Of a stretch of DNA of 64,000 nucleotides, positions 44,161-55,541 are shown in pieces. How positions within the stretch are numbered: the first letter of the stretch is position 1; each line of letters starts with the position of its first letter. The stretch is from Antedon mediterranea (taxonomy: Eukaryota > Echinodermata > Crinoidea > Comatulida > Antedonidae). The notes beneath the pieces are model-generated. The model made no database searches. It was not told the DNA's origin and saw nothing but the letters and a program-made list of their open reading frames with translations. Both the position numbers and the translations under genes were made by a program. The stretch is from contig NC_092672.1 in the NCBI RefSeq assembly GCF_964355755.1, positions 31,492,501 through 31,556,500 on the forward strand, given 5' to 3'.

Positions 44161-44781
44161 TATTTTTCCTGTTGTCTATATTGAGTGATATAGTGTAATG
44201 TCCAATCAGCTGATGTTGCCACCTTTGTGCAGACTAGTAATAAAACACTTCAGTACAAAGGGTTAAAATCCGTACACACGCGTATCTCCTGTATACACAC
44301 ACCAATTATTTATTCTTTTAGATACCATTATTGATGTTAATGAACAAAAAAGTAATGCCTCTATCATTTGGTAAATGACAGACAAATTAATATTAAAAGT
44401 CATATTCGCCTTCTATGTCAGTTTTCATTAAAACATTTTTTTAAGAAGATATCCCGATGGATTTGTTGAGTTAGTATCATTGTTTTATATTTATGTTCCT
44501 TTGTCTGGGATAAAACAAAGTGTGGGGAACAATGCACGATGACATTCTACTCCATTGACTTAATTGTTTTAATAAATTATTTAAGTTTTGCATAAATAAT
44601 AAATGGCCTTGATATCATGTTGGATTTAAAATTCAAAATTATATTAAGTTACTTTTAAATGAAGAAATCATATTTAAAATAAGATATTTATTTTAATAAG
44701 TAAAGATAATTTCTTTTTAAACACAGGCAAAAAATAATTTTTCTTTTAATACTTACATTATATTATTCTGGCTACATTACT
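44161..44781. other. AT-rich spacer
   Basis: No gene supported. Confidence 0.5.
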
Positions 44782-44860
44782 AATTTGACAAAAAAAAAAA
44801 GTGATAAAGTATGGTAGTGATATGACACCATAAAGTTTGATAGTGTAGACAGAGCTTTAA
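44782..44860. mobile_element. MITE family A, copy 7 (internally deleted)
   Basis: Left inner terminal piece 'taatttgacaaaaaa', core 'gtatggtagtgatatgaca' and an intact right terminal repeat 'tgatagtgtagacagagctt'. Much of the core is deleted. Confidence 0.7.
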
Positions 44861-45944
44861 CTTATAGATGTAATTAGTTAATTTCATTTAGGCCAAAAAA
44901 AAATGTATTTCACGTTTAAATTGTAATATTTGAGGTGCTTTAACTATATTGTGATAACATGATAATAATAGTTTAAAAGTTCAGTTAATATTCCAATTTA
45001 TGAATGAATTATTAATGACTGACATTTTAATCATGAAATTTTGATGGGAAATTATGACATCAATCAACCTAAACTTTAATATTTTGCTAGTCAATCATTA
45101 TTATCAGGCAATAACCTGATAATAACCTTAATAGTGCTTTAATTATATACTTTCTACAATTTCTAAGATTCTGGGATTCGAATCTTGACTAACATTCAGT
45201 AACAGTACTAATAGCTCATTGCTAACTATTATTCACCTCTAAATCTTCAAAACAAGAATTTATTTTGAAAGCATATATTTCTAATTTGTTAATTGCCGAT
45301 TAAATTGACTAAAATAACAATTTTAATACTGTAGGTGCATGCTGCAACCAATATCAAAACAGAAAGGTGTGCTTGCAATGCTCCCACCCCTCTTAAAATG
45401 TAACAGCCATGTCTTAAAATAAATAATGACTATTTTCATGTTTATGCAACCCGGCGGACCGTTTTTATCATTTATGAAATATTTATCCCCCCACCCCGCT
45501 AATCTATAATGCTGGATCTGCCCCTGGCTAGAAATGTGTTATGATTGATGCTCCTATTAACCTAGCACAAAACTATTTCAGTGTATTAATTACATAATTA
45601 ACCTGGATTTCTCCAATGTTAATTTAGTTGATATCTGCAAATAATATTGCACCTACCTATAGGCATTATTGATGTTTTTCAATTAAATAATATAATTTAG
45701 CTGCAATCAATCTTGGGGAAGTCATGAAATTGAGAAGGTACGTGGAATACAATTACAAGGGTGGTATTGCAAGTGGGTGGTATTGCAAGTGGGTAGAATA
45801 AAAGTCAGTATGAAAAATTATTTTTCAATATAGTGAGTCTTTATGAATGCATTCTTCTGTAGAAAGAAATTGAGGGATATAGATGGACCAGTCATGGCAC
45901 CAGGATTTGCCTCACAACGGATGTGAAAAATACAAGCTCAATTA
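44861..45944. other. AT-rich spacer
   Basis: Includes a possible hAT-like solo terminus at 45512-45526 and an exact 16-bp x2 tandem ('gtggtattgcaagtgg', 45761-45792). No gene is supported. Confidence 0.45.
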
Positions 45945-47034
45945 GGCCCTGTTCAGACCCATGGCGTTAGACCGTTTTAGCGTACGACGCTAAAAGAATG
46001 TGTGTCTGAACAGTTGGGGATTAGCGTACAACGCGTCGTACAACGGTTGTAGCGTTGTAGTGGAAAACGGTTGATAGTACCGTTTTAGCGTACGACGCTA
46101 CTGTAAGTCAACGTTGTATCCAATCAGAACGTTTCCTGTTATGACGCTATACAAGGTTTGACCTAGGCTGACATCTTGTATCGTCAATGTGTGAGATGGA
46201 TTTCAATAACAAAAAGGCCAGAATAAATAAGGCCTAACTACACTACAAATACAACTGTTACAAAGGCTACAAACTACTATCAACTGATTACCATTATATT
46301 TTCTAACAAATGACATAAATACATGCACCTTGTATTTAAACAGGGACTACGATCCCATACGCTTTTAGGCCTAGACCTAGCTAGGCCTAGAGTCGATCAT
46401 TCACGCATTTCATTCAAGCTAAAAACTAGCGTGGGACATCAAGTCACTCATTCATACAAGGCAGACTAGACTGGACAAGTTTAATGCTGAAAACTAACCC
46501 CCTAACTCCTAAAAAATTCAGTAAACAAACAAGGGGAGCTGTGTCCCTTTTATTAGCAAGTTAAGGGTTATTTTCAACCGACTGGAACAAAGAATATATA
46601 TCTTTGACTGGACTGGATAGACTAATCACAATCAATTTTTTCTTCATCATTAGAACTTGGCCTGCTTTATTTTCGTAACACAAGAACCTGGGGAAAATGT
46701 TTTTAACACAAAATAAAACAATAGAAACAGAAATTTGGCTTTACTATATTTTTCTTAAATAAATGCTGAGGTATGTTTTATTTACGGCAAATTTTGTCAT
46801 AATTGTAGGGCTGAGATCTAGGCCTATATACAGAGTGGAAATAATGATCAAAACACGTGGGTAAGAGCACATGAATATGCAACTAGAAACAACCTGAATG
46901 ACGTACTTCCGTTGTAACGATAATCGTACGCTATGGGTCTGAACACCTCGTTTTTTTCTCTGCGGTTTGTAACGTGACCTTGCTAGTAACGTTGTACGCT
47001 AAAACGGTCTAACGCCATGGGTCTGAACAGGGCC
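45945..47034. mobile_element. 1.09-kb TIR element with TA flanks, non-autonomous
   Basis: The first and last 41 bp are perfect inverted complements, beginning 'ggccctgttcagacccatgg'. TA lies immediately outside each end (45943-45944, 47035-47036), as left by Tc1/mariner-type insertion. Sub-terminally 'gttttagcgtacgacgct' occurs twice on the left. A second, internal terminal-like sequence ('cgctatgggtctgaacac') lies near 46930. There is no transposase frame. Identical ends argue for recent activity. Confidence 0.85.
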
Positions 47035-47072
47035 TAAGCTATTTTATAGGCCTAATGGCATTGACACTACTG

Positions 47073-47325
47073 TTGATGTATTGTCCTCCAAAAACATGAA
47101 AAATGAAGATTAATAAAATTAGACTTTGCATAGGCCATTTTGCAGATTGTAATACTATAATGATGATGTCATTTATAAAAAGAGAGAATAAATAGTTAGA
47201 TAGACAGACAATTTGAATATTTTTTACTTTAAATTACAGCTTTTTTCAGGTAAATCATTTTTTTTCCCAATTTTTAATAACTATTATGTGACAATTAAAA
47301 TGGCATATTAAAACAAAAATGGGGG
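47073..47325 (+). repeat. Dispersed repeat family B, copy 3 (diverged)
   Basis: 'gtattgtcctccaaaaacat', 'gcataggccattttgca', 'tttttcaggtaaat' and 'atggcatattaaaacaaaaa' are shared in order with copies at 7381, 7980 and 57865. Confidence 0.6.
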
Positions 47326-48282
47326 AATAATTTACTCAAATTCCCACTCACTTCTCCCTCCCCTTTTCTTGCCTTAATACAAAAAAGATAATTACAGTAA
47401 ATTGGATAAACAGACATACTTACAACGACATACATAGCAATGAAATATAATTCCAAATTTGGTGAATAATATAGAATAAATTCCATTCATGTTCAAACCT
47501 GCAGATACAAAAATTAAAGTTTTATAAGAAAAAAACTGCTAAAATAAATCCAGGATAAATCCACTGAAAAATTCATATTCCCATACAGTCTTATTGCTTC
47601 CATTAGGAATACATCCAAGCAGTATGCAAGTACACTACGGAATACAATGGATTACAATATTCTCATTGTCAAAGTACACAATTTGTAATTAATGGAAGAG
47701 AGTGTTTGTGATCCAGGCCAATGATATCGCACAATAGATTTTATCATGATAAATGCCCAGGGTCGTATAAAAGAACAATAATTATATTGTCATGAAATTC
47801 TTTTATTATGTCCTATGGCAGGTATTTTCCCCAATTTTATTAATTTTATATTCCTTTGTCTAGAGTATATCAACTTGCAATAATGGGTATATTTATTATT
47901 ATCATGTTTAAGATGATTTTTTTATATTGGTAAAATAGTTGCTTTTTTTAAATAAGAATGTTTTTATTTTATGAATAATTCTTCAAATTTTGTTATAACA
48001 TATAGTATTAATATAATAATAATTTATAATTATACTATATAATTTATTTGATTTCTTTTATGATAATTTCTATTCACACTTCAATTTCAATTTAATGCAA
48101 TCATTATATTCGATAATTTTCAATTAAAATTGACTTTTAAAAATCTGTTTTAAGCAAGGCCATGAATACAAAAAGAACCTTCCGTCTCTCAGAATTTAAT
48201 TAATTTTCAGAGGTAACATTTATTTTTCTGTAGTAAAAATAGTTCAAAAGAGGAATAGTTGAAAATATAAAAAATTAAATGC
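47326..48282. other. AT-rich spacer
   Basis: No gene supported. Confidence 0.5.
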
Positions 48283-48765
48283 TCGAGTTTAGTCCCATGT
48301 TCGAGTAAGTCCCATGCTCGAATAAGTCCCACTTTCGATTATAGTCCCATGCTTAAGTATAGTCCCATACTTAAGTATAGTCCTATGCTTGAGTATAGTC
48401 CCATGTTCAAGTATAGTCCTATGCTTGAGTATAGTCCCATGTTCAAGTATAGTCCCATGTTCAAGTATAGTCCCATGTTCAAGTATAGTCCCACACTTGA
48501 GTATAATCCCATGTTCAAGTATAGTCCCATGCTTAAGTATAGTCCCATACTTAAGTATAGTCCTATGCTTGAGTATAGTCCCATGTTCAAGTATAGTCTC
48601 ATGTTCAAGTATAGTCCCATGTTCAAGTATAGTCCCATTTCAAGTATAGTCCCATGTTCAAGTATAGTCCCATGTTTAAGTATAGTCCCATTTCAAGTAT
48701 AGTCCCATGTTCAAGTATAGTCCCATGCTTGAGTATAATCCCATGCCTGAGTACATTTAGACATA
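48283..48765 (+). repeat. 18-bp minisatellite, about 26 units
   Basis: Head-to-tail units of 'agtcccatgttcaagtat' with variants (cttgag, cttaag, ttcgag) at the third quarter. Variant units recur in blocks, so higher-order duplication has occurred. Because 18 is a multiple of three, all frames without a stop stay open on both strands, giving spurious repeat peptides (KYSPMF.., GLYLNM..). Confidence 0.95.
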
Positions 48766-49389
48766 CAGGTAAGACTAAAGTAAATTTCATTGTTAATGTA
48801 ATTCGTGTATAATCCAAACCTATAAGTTTTGCCAAATTTCCTACCTGACCCCTTGATTGACAATGCTATTTAAAAGGCAAGTTTAAATACAATACATTGA
48901 CCTATATTTTTCGTCATGTCACGACATTACACGATCATCATATTATATGATTTTCACATAAAACATACACTATCCCAAGAGGTCGCAATAAAAAATCCGA
49001 CAAAAATCAATTTAAAAATTAATGTTGAAGTAGGAGAATAAAATTGCTATATTACAATGTGTCTAACGGTAATTCTTTATCAGAACTGTATCAAAAATGA
49101 ATAATTTAATATTTAATATAAACAAGAAAAAGTCAAGAGTCACTGAAATTATGGCAGATAAATAGTATTAAAATTACTTTACAAAATAGCAATAAAGTTT
49201 CACTTACATTTAAAAAATGGCTTTTTTGTATATAATAATAATTCAGGAACAATAATTTTCTTTGTGACTGGTCAAATTTTTTTTTAATTACTTATTGAAA
49301 ATAATTTTTCATGGTAAAGAAGAAACGCATTAGAAAATATGATGCAAAAATGTTTCAATAAATTTTACTATAAAGAAATGTCACATTTT
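48766..49389. other. AT-rich spacer
   Basis: Nothing supportable seen. Confidence 0.5.
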
Positions 49390-49680
49390 ATGAATAAAGT
49401 GGCACTGTATTGTAGGTTGGTGGTAAATATTCTTCAGTGCCACTCCCACAGTACTGGGTTCAAATCTAAACAATAGCAGAATTTCTTCCCAAAAGCATTA
49501 CCAACTGCCATGTATACACAATTGGAATATAAAAATATTGGATTAAATTTTAGTTAAAACATTTTTATGAAAGTGGCACTGTAGGTTGGTGATAAACATT
49601 CCTTCCTGCCACTCCCAAAGTACTATCTTCAAATCTAAGCAATATCCGGATTTCTTAAATGCCAAAAGCACTGCCTACGT
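49390..49680 (+). repeat. Duplicated unit with tRNA-like B box
   Basis: 49390-49500 and 49562-49680 share 'agtggcactgta', 'gtaggttggtg(g/a)taaa', 'tgccactccca(c/a)a' and 'tcaaatctaa(a/g)caat'. The first copy has 'gggttcaaatct', close to a B box. It may be a tRNA-derived SINE fragment present twice. Confidence 0.6.
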
Positions 49681-50110
49681 CTCACATTTATTCTTCAAAC
49701 ATTAATTGGCATTTAACGTTGTTGGAATTTATGTTTTCCATGAGTTACAATTGTTATTATCCAAATCGGGTTAATAATGTTTCTTTGCTAGCGGCAAGGC
49801 AATGAAACGATCATCATTGGCAGTCAATGTTGACGCTGATTACGCAACGCGTGTGTATGCTATTAGCCAGATAAACATGATTTAAGAATCACTAACAAAA
49901 ATGTGCTCATTAACAACAATAGTTAATAATGAAATCCTGTAATGAAATTGGTAACTCAAGTGTTGACAACTAATAAACATTATTTTTAAATTTACAAGGA
50001 CCCTGTATGTATTTGCAATTAGTATCCTTAATGAAGAATCATTTTTTGAATAACAATTTAGATGGCTTACATTTTACACAGCATCATCCCTATACTATCT
50101 CAAAGTTATA
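49681..50110. other. AT-rich spacer
   Basis: No gene supported. Confidence 0.5.
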
Positions 50111-50488
50111 GGTTATACGGCTTTACCAAGTTGAAACACCAGTTCTCGTCAGATCACCGAAGTTAAGCAATATTGGGCCTGGTTAGAGCTTGGATGGGAG
50201 ACCATGTGGGAATATCGGGTGCTGTATATGGAGCTGGGGTCCCGTTAGGCATTTGAAATCAGCATTGCTGACTCTTATGGCAGCCTTGCATCTAGTATCT
50301 GCCTCAGACGTATTGGCCCATGCCTTTCCTCTGGTCAAGGTGGACACTGGACGAGAAAAGCCCTTGATCAATGTTAGGACCAATCAACGTGCTTTAAACA
50401 TTCCTGGCTTTGTTTGTATCAAACCTGTTAGTCGCAGTAATTATCGCTGTTGGTTTTGATTAAATAAAAAATAAAATAAATTAAATGC
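50111..50488 (+). mobile_element. 5S-rRNA-derived SINE
   Basis: 50111-50232 is 5S-like ('gttctcgtcagatcaccgaa', 'gttaagcaatattgggcctg', 'cttggatgggagacca', 'tatcgggtgctgta'). An unrelated ~220-bp body and an A-rich tail (50457-50488) follow. There is no tRNA-like unit or conserved core, unlike the SINE at 40902. The open frame across it (50190-50459) is likely incidental. No T-run ends the 5S part. Confidence 0.8.
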
Positions 50489-50999
50489 TGACTACCTTCT
50501 ACCTCCAAAGATTTTGCCTAAGCAGTAGTAGGTGAAATATAAGTGAATTAGACTGGAAATACCAAATTTGATTGAAATATGCAAATTAACTCGATTTAAT
50601 TATATTTTCTACTTCAATTTAATAGCCATATTCATTTATGTCAATTGCCATGGTTACAAAGAACAATTTTTACAAGAAATTATTTGTAATTATTATTATT
50701 GAAAAATTGTTTAGTCTAGAATTATGTCCCATTTCTGTCTTATTTCTACTACAGTAATTTCAAATGGCATATCTTTTATACAATCTTTGTGACAAAAAGA
50801 CTTATTGAACAAATTTCAAATAAATTTAACATTCAGTAGACCCCAGACATCTTTTTCTGAACAAGTTTTTTTTATGGGACACTGGGAATTTATAAAATTC
50901 TGTCATTTCATACATTTTAACATTGTATTTGGTTGCAACCCGTTCTTTCTCGGTTTAGATCCATTGGAAATAGAAAGATTAAGAATATTAACCAGTACA
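50489..50999. other. AT-rich spacer
   Basis: No gene supported before the THAP-like segment; the open frame begins at a non-ATG codon. Confidence 0.45.
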
Positions 51000-51094
51000 A
51001 TGAAGTGGAAACTGAAATTGAAATGCGTGCCAGCTAATTGTCGGTCAGATAAACACAAATTTCTACCAAAAACTGTCTTTGAGATTCCAAAATG
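51000..51094 (+). CDS. Possible THAP zinc-finger exon (partial)
   Basis: From ATG 51000 the frame reads 'MKWKLKLKCVPANCRSDKH' and ends 'KTVFEIPK'. Thirty-one codons precede a GT at 51095 (ATG|GTAAAT). C-x4-C near the start followed by a short 'VF.iPK' matches the first part of a THAP domain, a C2CH DNA-binding finger found in transcription regulators and P-type transposases. The distal C and H would be in a later exon, which I did not find. If the intron is not used, the frame ends one codon later. It could be an exon of an uncaptured gene or a transposase fragment. Confidence 0.4.
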
Positions 51095-51098
51095 GTAA

Positions 51099-51436
51099 AT
51101 TGAAAGCTCTGTTAGTTGTGTTTACTGCATATGAAAGAGTATTATTATTAATATACTCTTGCCCAACACAAATTTCTCTTGGTTTTTCCTTTTGATTTTA
51201 CTTTTTGGGACTTTTCCACTTTCAAAACTGAAATGTATTACCATTTTTTAAGACACTTCTTTCTTTTCCAGTCTGTTTTATTCTCATAAAATATTTGTAA
51301 ATTAAAAGAAATTTTCTTTTTTATTGTAATTTTGTTTTGAAAGAAATAAAAAAATGTGATAAATAATAATAATAATATTTACTGTGATAAACAGTGTAAT
51401 ATCAATTGTTACCAGAAAGATCCATTTTTAGAAAAT
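51099..51436. other. AT-rich spacer
   Basis: No continuation of the THAP finger (C..H) recognised here. Confidence 0.45.
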
Positions 51437-51498
51437 GAAATTTGAACTTATGACCTATTTTTTTTACAGGAAGAGTGCTTTAACCAATGAACCATATC
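51437..51498 (-). repeat. tRNA-like (SINE head) fragment
   Basis: On the minus strand 'tggttcattggttaaagcac' fits the A-box region and 'cataagttcaaatttc' the B box of a tRNA-derived SINE. Confidence 0.45.
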
Positions 51499-51624
51499 AT
51501 AATTTCATATTGTTATTTAAGATTCCCTCTAGTTCTTCTTAATTTCTTGTGAAAGAAAGAATCGTTGCATGCATTCTTTGTCTACATTTTGAAAATTTTT
51601 GAAGCTTTCTGTTTTATCCTCAAA

Positions 51625-51880
51625 AATATAATAATAAATAAATAATAAATAAATAAATATTATGAATAATAAATATATTAATGAATAATAAATTAAATAA
51701 ATGAACACAATGAATAATTAAAATAAATAAACATAATGAATAATTAAATTAATAAATAATATAAATAAATAAATATCAATGAATAATTACGCCTAATAAT
51801 TAAAAAATAAATAAAATAAACATAATAAAAAAATATATATAAAAGTAAATAATAAATAAATAATAGGCCTACAGTGAATT
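51625..51880 (+). repeat. AATAAAT-type low-complexity tract
   Basis: About 250 bp of (aataaat)n / (aataa)n with few interruptions, including 'aataaataaataat'. Confidence 0.9.
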
Positions 51881-53167
51881 AACGTCTTCATATGAATAAA
51901 GTGTAAAATAATACTGCTGATCAAATGTATGTATTTCAACAGGATTGATTTTAAGAAAATCAATCCTCTAAAAGGAAGGAAGATAAGATAAAGATTGAAC
52001 CAAAGCCAATAGCCTCTTATGACACGTTTAAGCCAAGTAAACCACATGGGAGTCTTTCTCAATTACATAGAGGCTGACGACAGAGAAGTAAAGAAATATC
52101 ACTATAGGATGAATATAATATAAAGATTAAAAAGATAAAACAAACAAAAAAAGAAATTTAAAAAAAATTAAAACAAAGAGAAAAGATGGGATTTGAGTTG
52201 ATACTTAATAAAAGATCGAGAGACGGAGATTCCTGCATAGTCACCAGAATTTGGTTTCAATGCTTCGGAGCAGCAACATAGAAGGAACGAACGTCACATG
52301 TTATGTGGCTTTATTTCATGAAACCTCAATTTGCAACATGACAAATATATGGCTTAAAGAAATTTATTTGATTTTAAATTAAATAAGACATGACAACAAC
52401 TGCATTTAAATAATATTTCAATAATTACTAAACATTTCGGGAAAAAAACTGTAACTACAGACGACAGATTTAAATTGTTTGCATAATTGTTTAAATTAAT
52501 GCACATGTAATGTTCTATGTAAGACTGCATATTTTTTTATGATACATTTCAATTCAGACAACACCCAAAATCATGTGAAATTCAGCTAAAAAGCTTACTG
52601 TTACTATTCCCTGAATTATTATTCTCAACTGGGCAAGTTGGCTATTGATTTTACTAGTCCACATGTTATTTTGCATTATGAATCAACACAGTTTCTATGT
52701 ATGTTTTCATTTAGCCTGATAGACGATTGGATAGAAAAAGTTGTGTTCATACTGGGCTAGTTCTATGTCTGGCTAGTACTACTGTAGATCTGGGCTGGTA
52801 CTATATTTGGGCTAGTCTAGCTTGTACCGTGCATTATGAATTAAAATAAATAAAAAAAATGAAACTGAACTTGATAACAATAATTTAGCATTCAAACAGT
52901 TTGACAGACAGATTTTCAAATTCTCGTCAATAAAATAAATAATCAAGTGTCGCACATGTTTAAATCTTGTCAGGAAAAAAAGTAATTATTGCAAACAATA
53001 TCTGCTAGACATGTGTCTAGATTGTCACAATTCAAGTTAACAAAACGAGTCACTATATCACAAATTAAATTTGAATGAACCATGTTCTACATTTATAAAA
53101 TAATGACTACAAAATTACAAGAAAATAGTCATATTAATGCCATTTATGACCAAAGTAAAATCAGAGG
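51881..53167. other. AT-rich spacer
   Basis: A degenerate tandem of 'gggctagt(a/t)' words lies at about 52750-52820. Nothing else is supported. Confidence 0.5.
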
Positions 53168-53392
53168 GCCCAGTTATGATGTGGCTGTGTGCACCGGGAT
53201 AACCCATCCTACTTATCTCGAAAGATGTACTAGGTTCTAGATGTGTACACTGGACCTACGGTTTATAGTCCTTATCCGAGAAAACTCATTCTACCATCGG
53301 AACTGGAATGCGTGAGCCTTAAACCCTTGCCGATGTGATGGCTACGTAATTACTATTCCACTATCTTAACAGCTCGCCCACTTACTCCATGT
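53168..53392 (-). mobile_element. SINE with conserved core (reverse orientation)
   Basis: Read on the minus strand, it gives 'tcggataaggactataaacc', 'taggtccagtgtaca', 'agaacctagtacat', 'ttcgagataagtagg' and 'atcccggtg'. These follow the same order as the core of the SINE at 41128-41260. The head, with 'gtagccatcacatcgg', does not resemble the 5S head. So the same core is joined to a different promoter module. Confidence 0.7.
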
Positions 53393-53393
53393 T

Positions 53394-53573
53394 AAGCTTG
53401 GTTCCCACTAGAACGTAACGCAAGGACGTAAACGCAACGTAAGCGTGTTGACCAATGACAAGCGAAGTTATAGACAGTTAGAATCACAAGCAAATAAGCC
53501 ATCGCTTGTGATTGGTCAATTCACTTGCGTTGCGTTACGTCCTTGCGTTGCGTCGCTAGTGGGAACCACGCTT
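53394..53573. mobile_element. TIR element family E, copy 1 (~180 bp)
   Basis: Ends 'aagcttggttcccactag' and 'tagtgggaaccacgctt' are inverted. The inner arms 'aacgcaaggacgtaa' / 'ttacgtccttgcgtt' are also inverted, making most of the element one hairpin. It is inserted directly next to the SINE. Confidence 0.85.
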
Positions 53574-53944
53574 CATCATGTTGCTCTAAAGTTGCAAAAT
53601 GCTTGCCACAATATACCTATGAGGAAAATTCTCGCCGATAACTCAGCTTCATCTTGTTCAGAGTTCTGACAATCCAGGTTGATCGTCTTCAAAGTTATCA
53701 TCCTTAAGTTCAGCATATCGGCATATCAGTCTCAAGCGTGCGATTACTGTCATCGATATTTGTGAACTAATTAATTTATTCATTGTAATTAAAGTTGGCA
53801 TATTCAATTTTCATTTCTGTATTAAATACATGGTTACATACATTGTAAACTTCCATCGGCAAACATCCAACAGCAATGTAACTATCCAATTAAACAGAAT
53901 CCATAAACTAAATAGTATTAGAGGTTCTGCCTAGGTATTTCAAT
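53574..53944. other. Non-coding spacer
   Basis: No gene supported. Confidence 0.5.
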
Positions 53945-54440
53945 TACAGTCAAAGCTCTTCTTTTTTGGGACATCCCTTTTACGGGACACCCTATTAAGG
54001 GACATCCTTTTTACGGGACACCCCATGTCAAATTGTATGGATGAGCCGAAGGAAGGGGTGCGACAAAGCATACTGTAGCCACCACTCCTCAGCCATATTG
54101 TTCTGGTGGCAAGTTTTCTCGCATAAGGATTTAAAACAGTGTACACATCTAGCTTGTGTGTACCTTTAAAGAACCCAGTGCATCTTCAAGAGTAGGGGTT
54201 ACCCTGATCAATCCTAGTCCCTTTCTTGCTTTCGTGGTAGGCACTGTAATATGACTGCTATGCCAATTCTCAATCGAGATGAATACGAACATAGGACAAT
54301 ATAACTTTTCACAATAGCTATTAAAGGGAAACTTTGTTCCTTATTATTAGGCATTGGGTGCAGTGTTGAAGCACACATTGCTCCTTGTACATTTCATTGG
54401 GAAATGTTCCCTTAATAGGGATATCCCCTGAATATAGAAT
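53945..54440 (+). repeat. Family C repeat, further copy
   Basis: 'tacgggacaccctattaagg' and 'catcctttttacgggacacc' lead, then 'aagagtaggggttaccctg', 'cccttaatagggatatcccc'. Same words as at 15786 and 16950. Confidence 0.6.
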
Positions 54441-54606
54441 GGGTATAGCGTTAAAACGTATATTCGATCGTTTCAGTGGAAAATGCTTAATAACAATGTC
54501 CCCTCATGAGGAGTGTTTTAAAGTTTGTTTCTACTGTTAGTACAGTGTATCCTCTTGTACAGTCGAACCTAGCTACAACACAAGATTTGGGGGCGGGACT
54601 AAACCT

Positions 54607-54619
54607 GGGGGGGGGGGGG
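54607..54619 (+). repeat. Poly-G run
   Basis: Thirteen G followed by 'cgggactatacccgagg', which repeats the preceding 'gcgggactaaacc' in diverged form. Confidence 0.85.
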
Positions 54620-55390
54620 CGGGACTATACCCGAGGAAACCCTGGTTCAGGAGAAAAATGGTTTTTAAGCATCTGAACTTGCTATAGAAAGGCCTACAAC
54701 CAGACAACCAGACCAAAAGTCAATACTGGAACCATACCAGGGGATATGCCTGTTTGTGAAATCAGACATAAATAAGGGATGGGATTAGACCAGAAGTGGG
54801 ATTACAGTATATCCGAGGATATACAGTAATTAATATAAATATATCTGTAAGATCTGTAAGAGAAACAAAATTAAACATTAGTCGAAGATTATGTAAACAA
54901 AATATTTTTAGAAATGACTATCAAATAAAAAAAATGTTTTTAATGATAAAAATTTGGCTTCACTCCAGAGCATGAATCAAATTGAAAGCATGTTGTATAC
55001 AATACTTGACAAGCTTAATAAATATAAACTTCTTCCTGACATAAATACATTAACAGTAATTAAAATTGGCACACGTTAATTCAAAATAACATTAAAGAAA
55101 ATAATTTCATTGCAAAAGTAAGTATTATTCTTTACTGAATATAATAAATTTAATTTAATATTATTTCTTCTTTAAAATTTCTTGACTATATTAACAATAA
55201 AAGAATAAAAATCTATTAATAATTGTAATTACCAAGAATTTAAAAGAAGAGGACAAAGAAATGCTGAACCCATATATCACATTTTAATCCAATTCATATC
55301 TATCATCCAAGTCTCATACCTGATATGACAAGAGACTTGCACATTTCAGGCTACCCTCACACTCCCAAAGCCTCAAATCAAACACGTTTC
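54620..55390. other. AT-rich spacer
   Basis: No gene supported. Confidence 0.5.
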
Positions 55391-55541
55391 TAAAACTCTG
55401 TCTCTACTATCAAACTAGTTTCACAAAAAAGTGCCCAAATATGGTGGTGATATGCCTAAATATGGTAGTGATGACATGTCCATATATAGGCACATCACAT
55501 TTTTTTGTCACATAAAGTTTGATAGTGTAGAGAGAGCTTTA
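55391..55541. mobile_element. MITE family A, copy 8 (near complete)
   Basis: Left end 'taaaactctgtctctacta' and right end 'atagtgtagagagagcttta' are inverted. The core palindrome is present with 'aagtgcccaaatatgg' and 'atataggcacatcaca'. Confidence 0.8.

Noticed and set aside
13837-45526. One large hAT element between the two hAT-like termini
   Set aside because: The termini are 31 kb apart and diverged, with other elements between; separate relics.
48339-48702. Repeat proteins rich in 'KYSPMF' or 'GLYLNM'
   Set aside because: Produced mechanically by an 18-bp tandem repeat; open on both strands.
50111-50232. Functional 5S rRNA gene
   Set aside because: No T-run terminator and an attached body with an A-rich tail; a SINE fits better.
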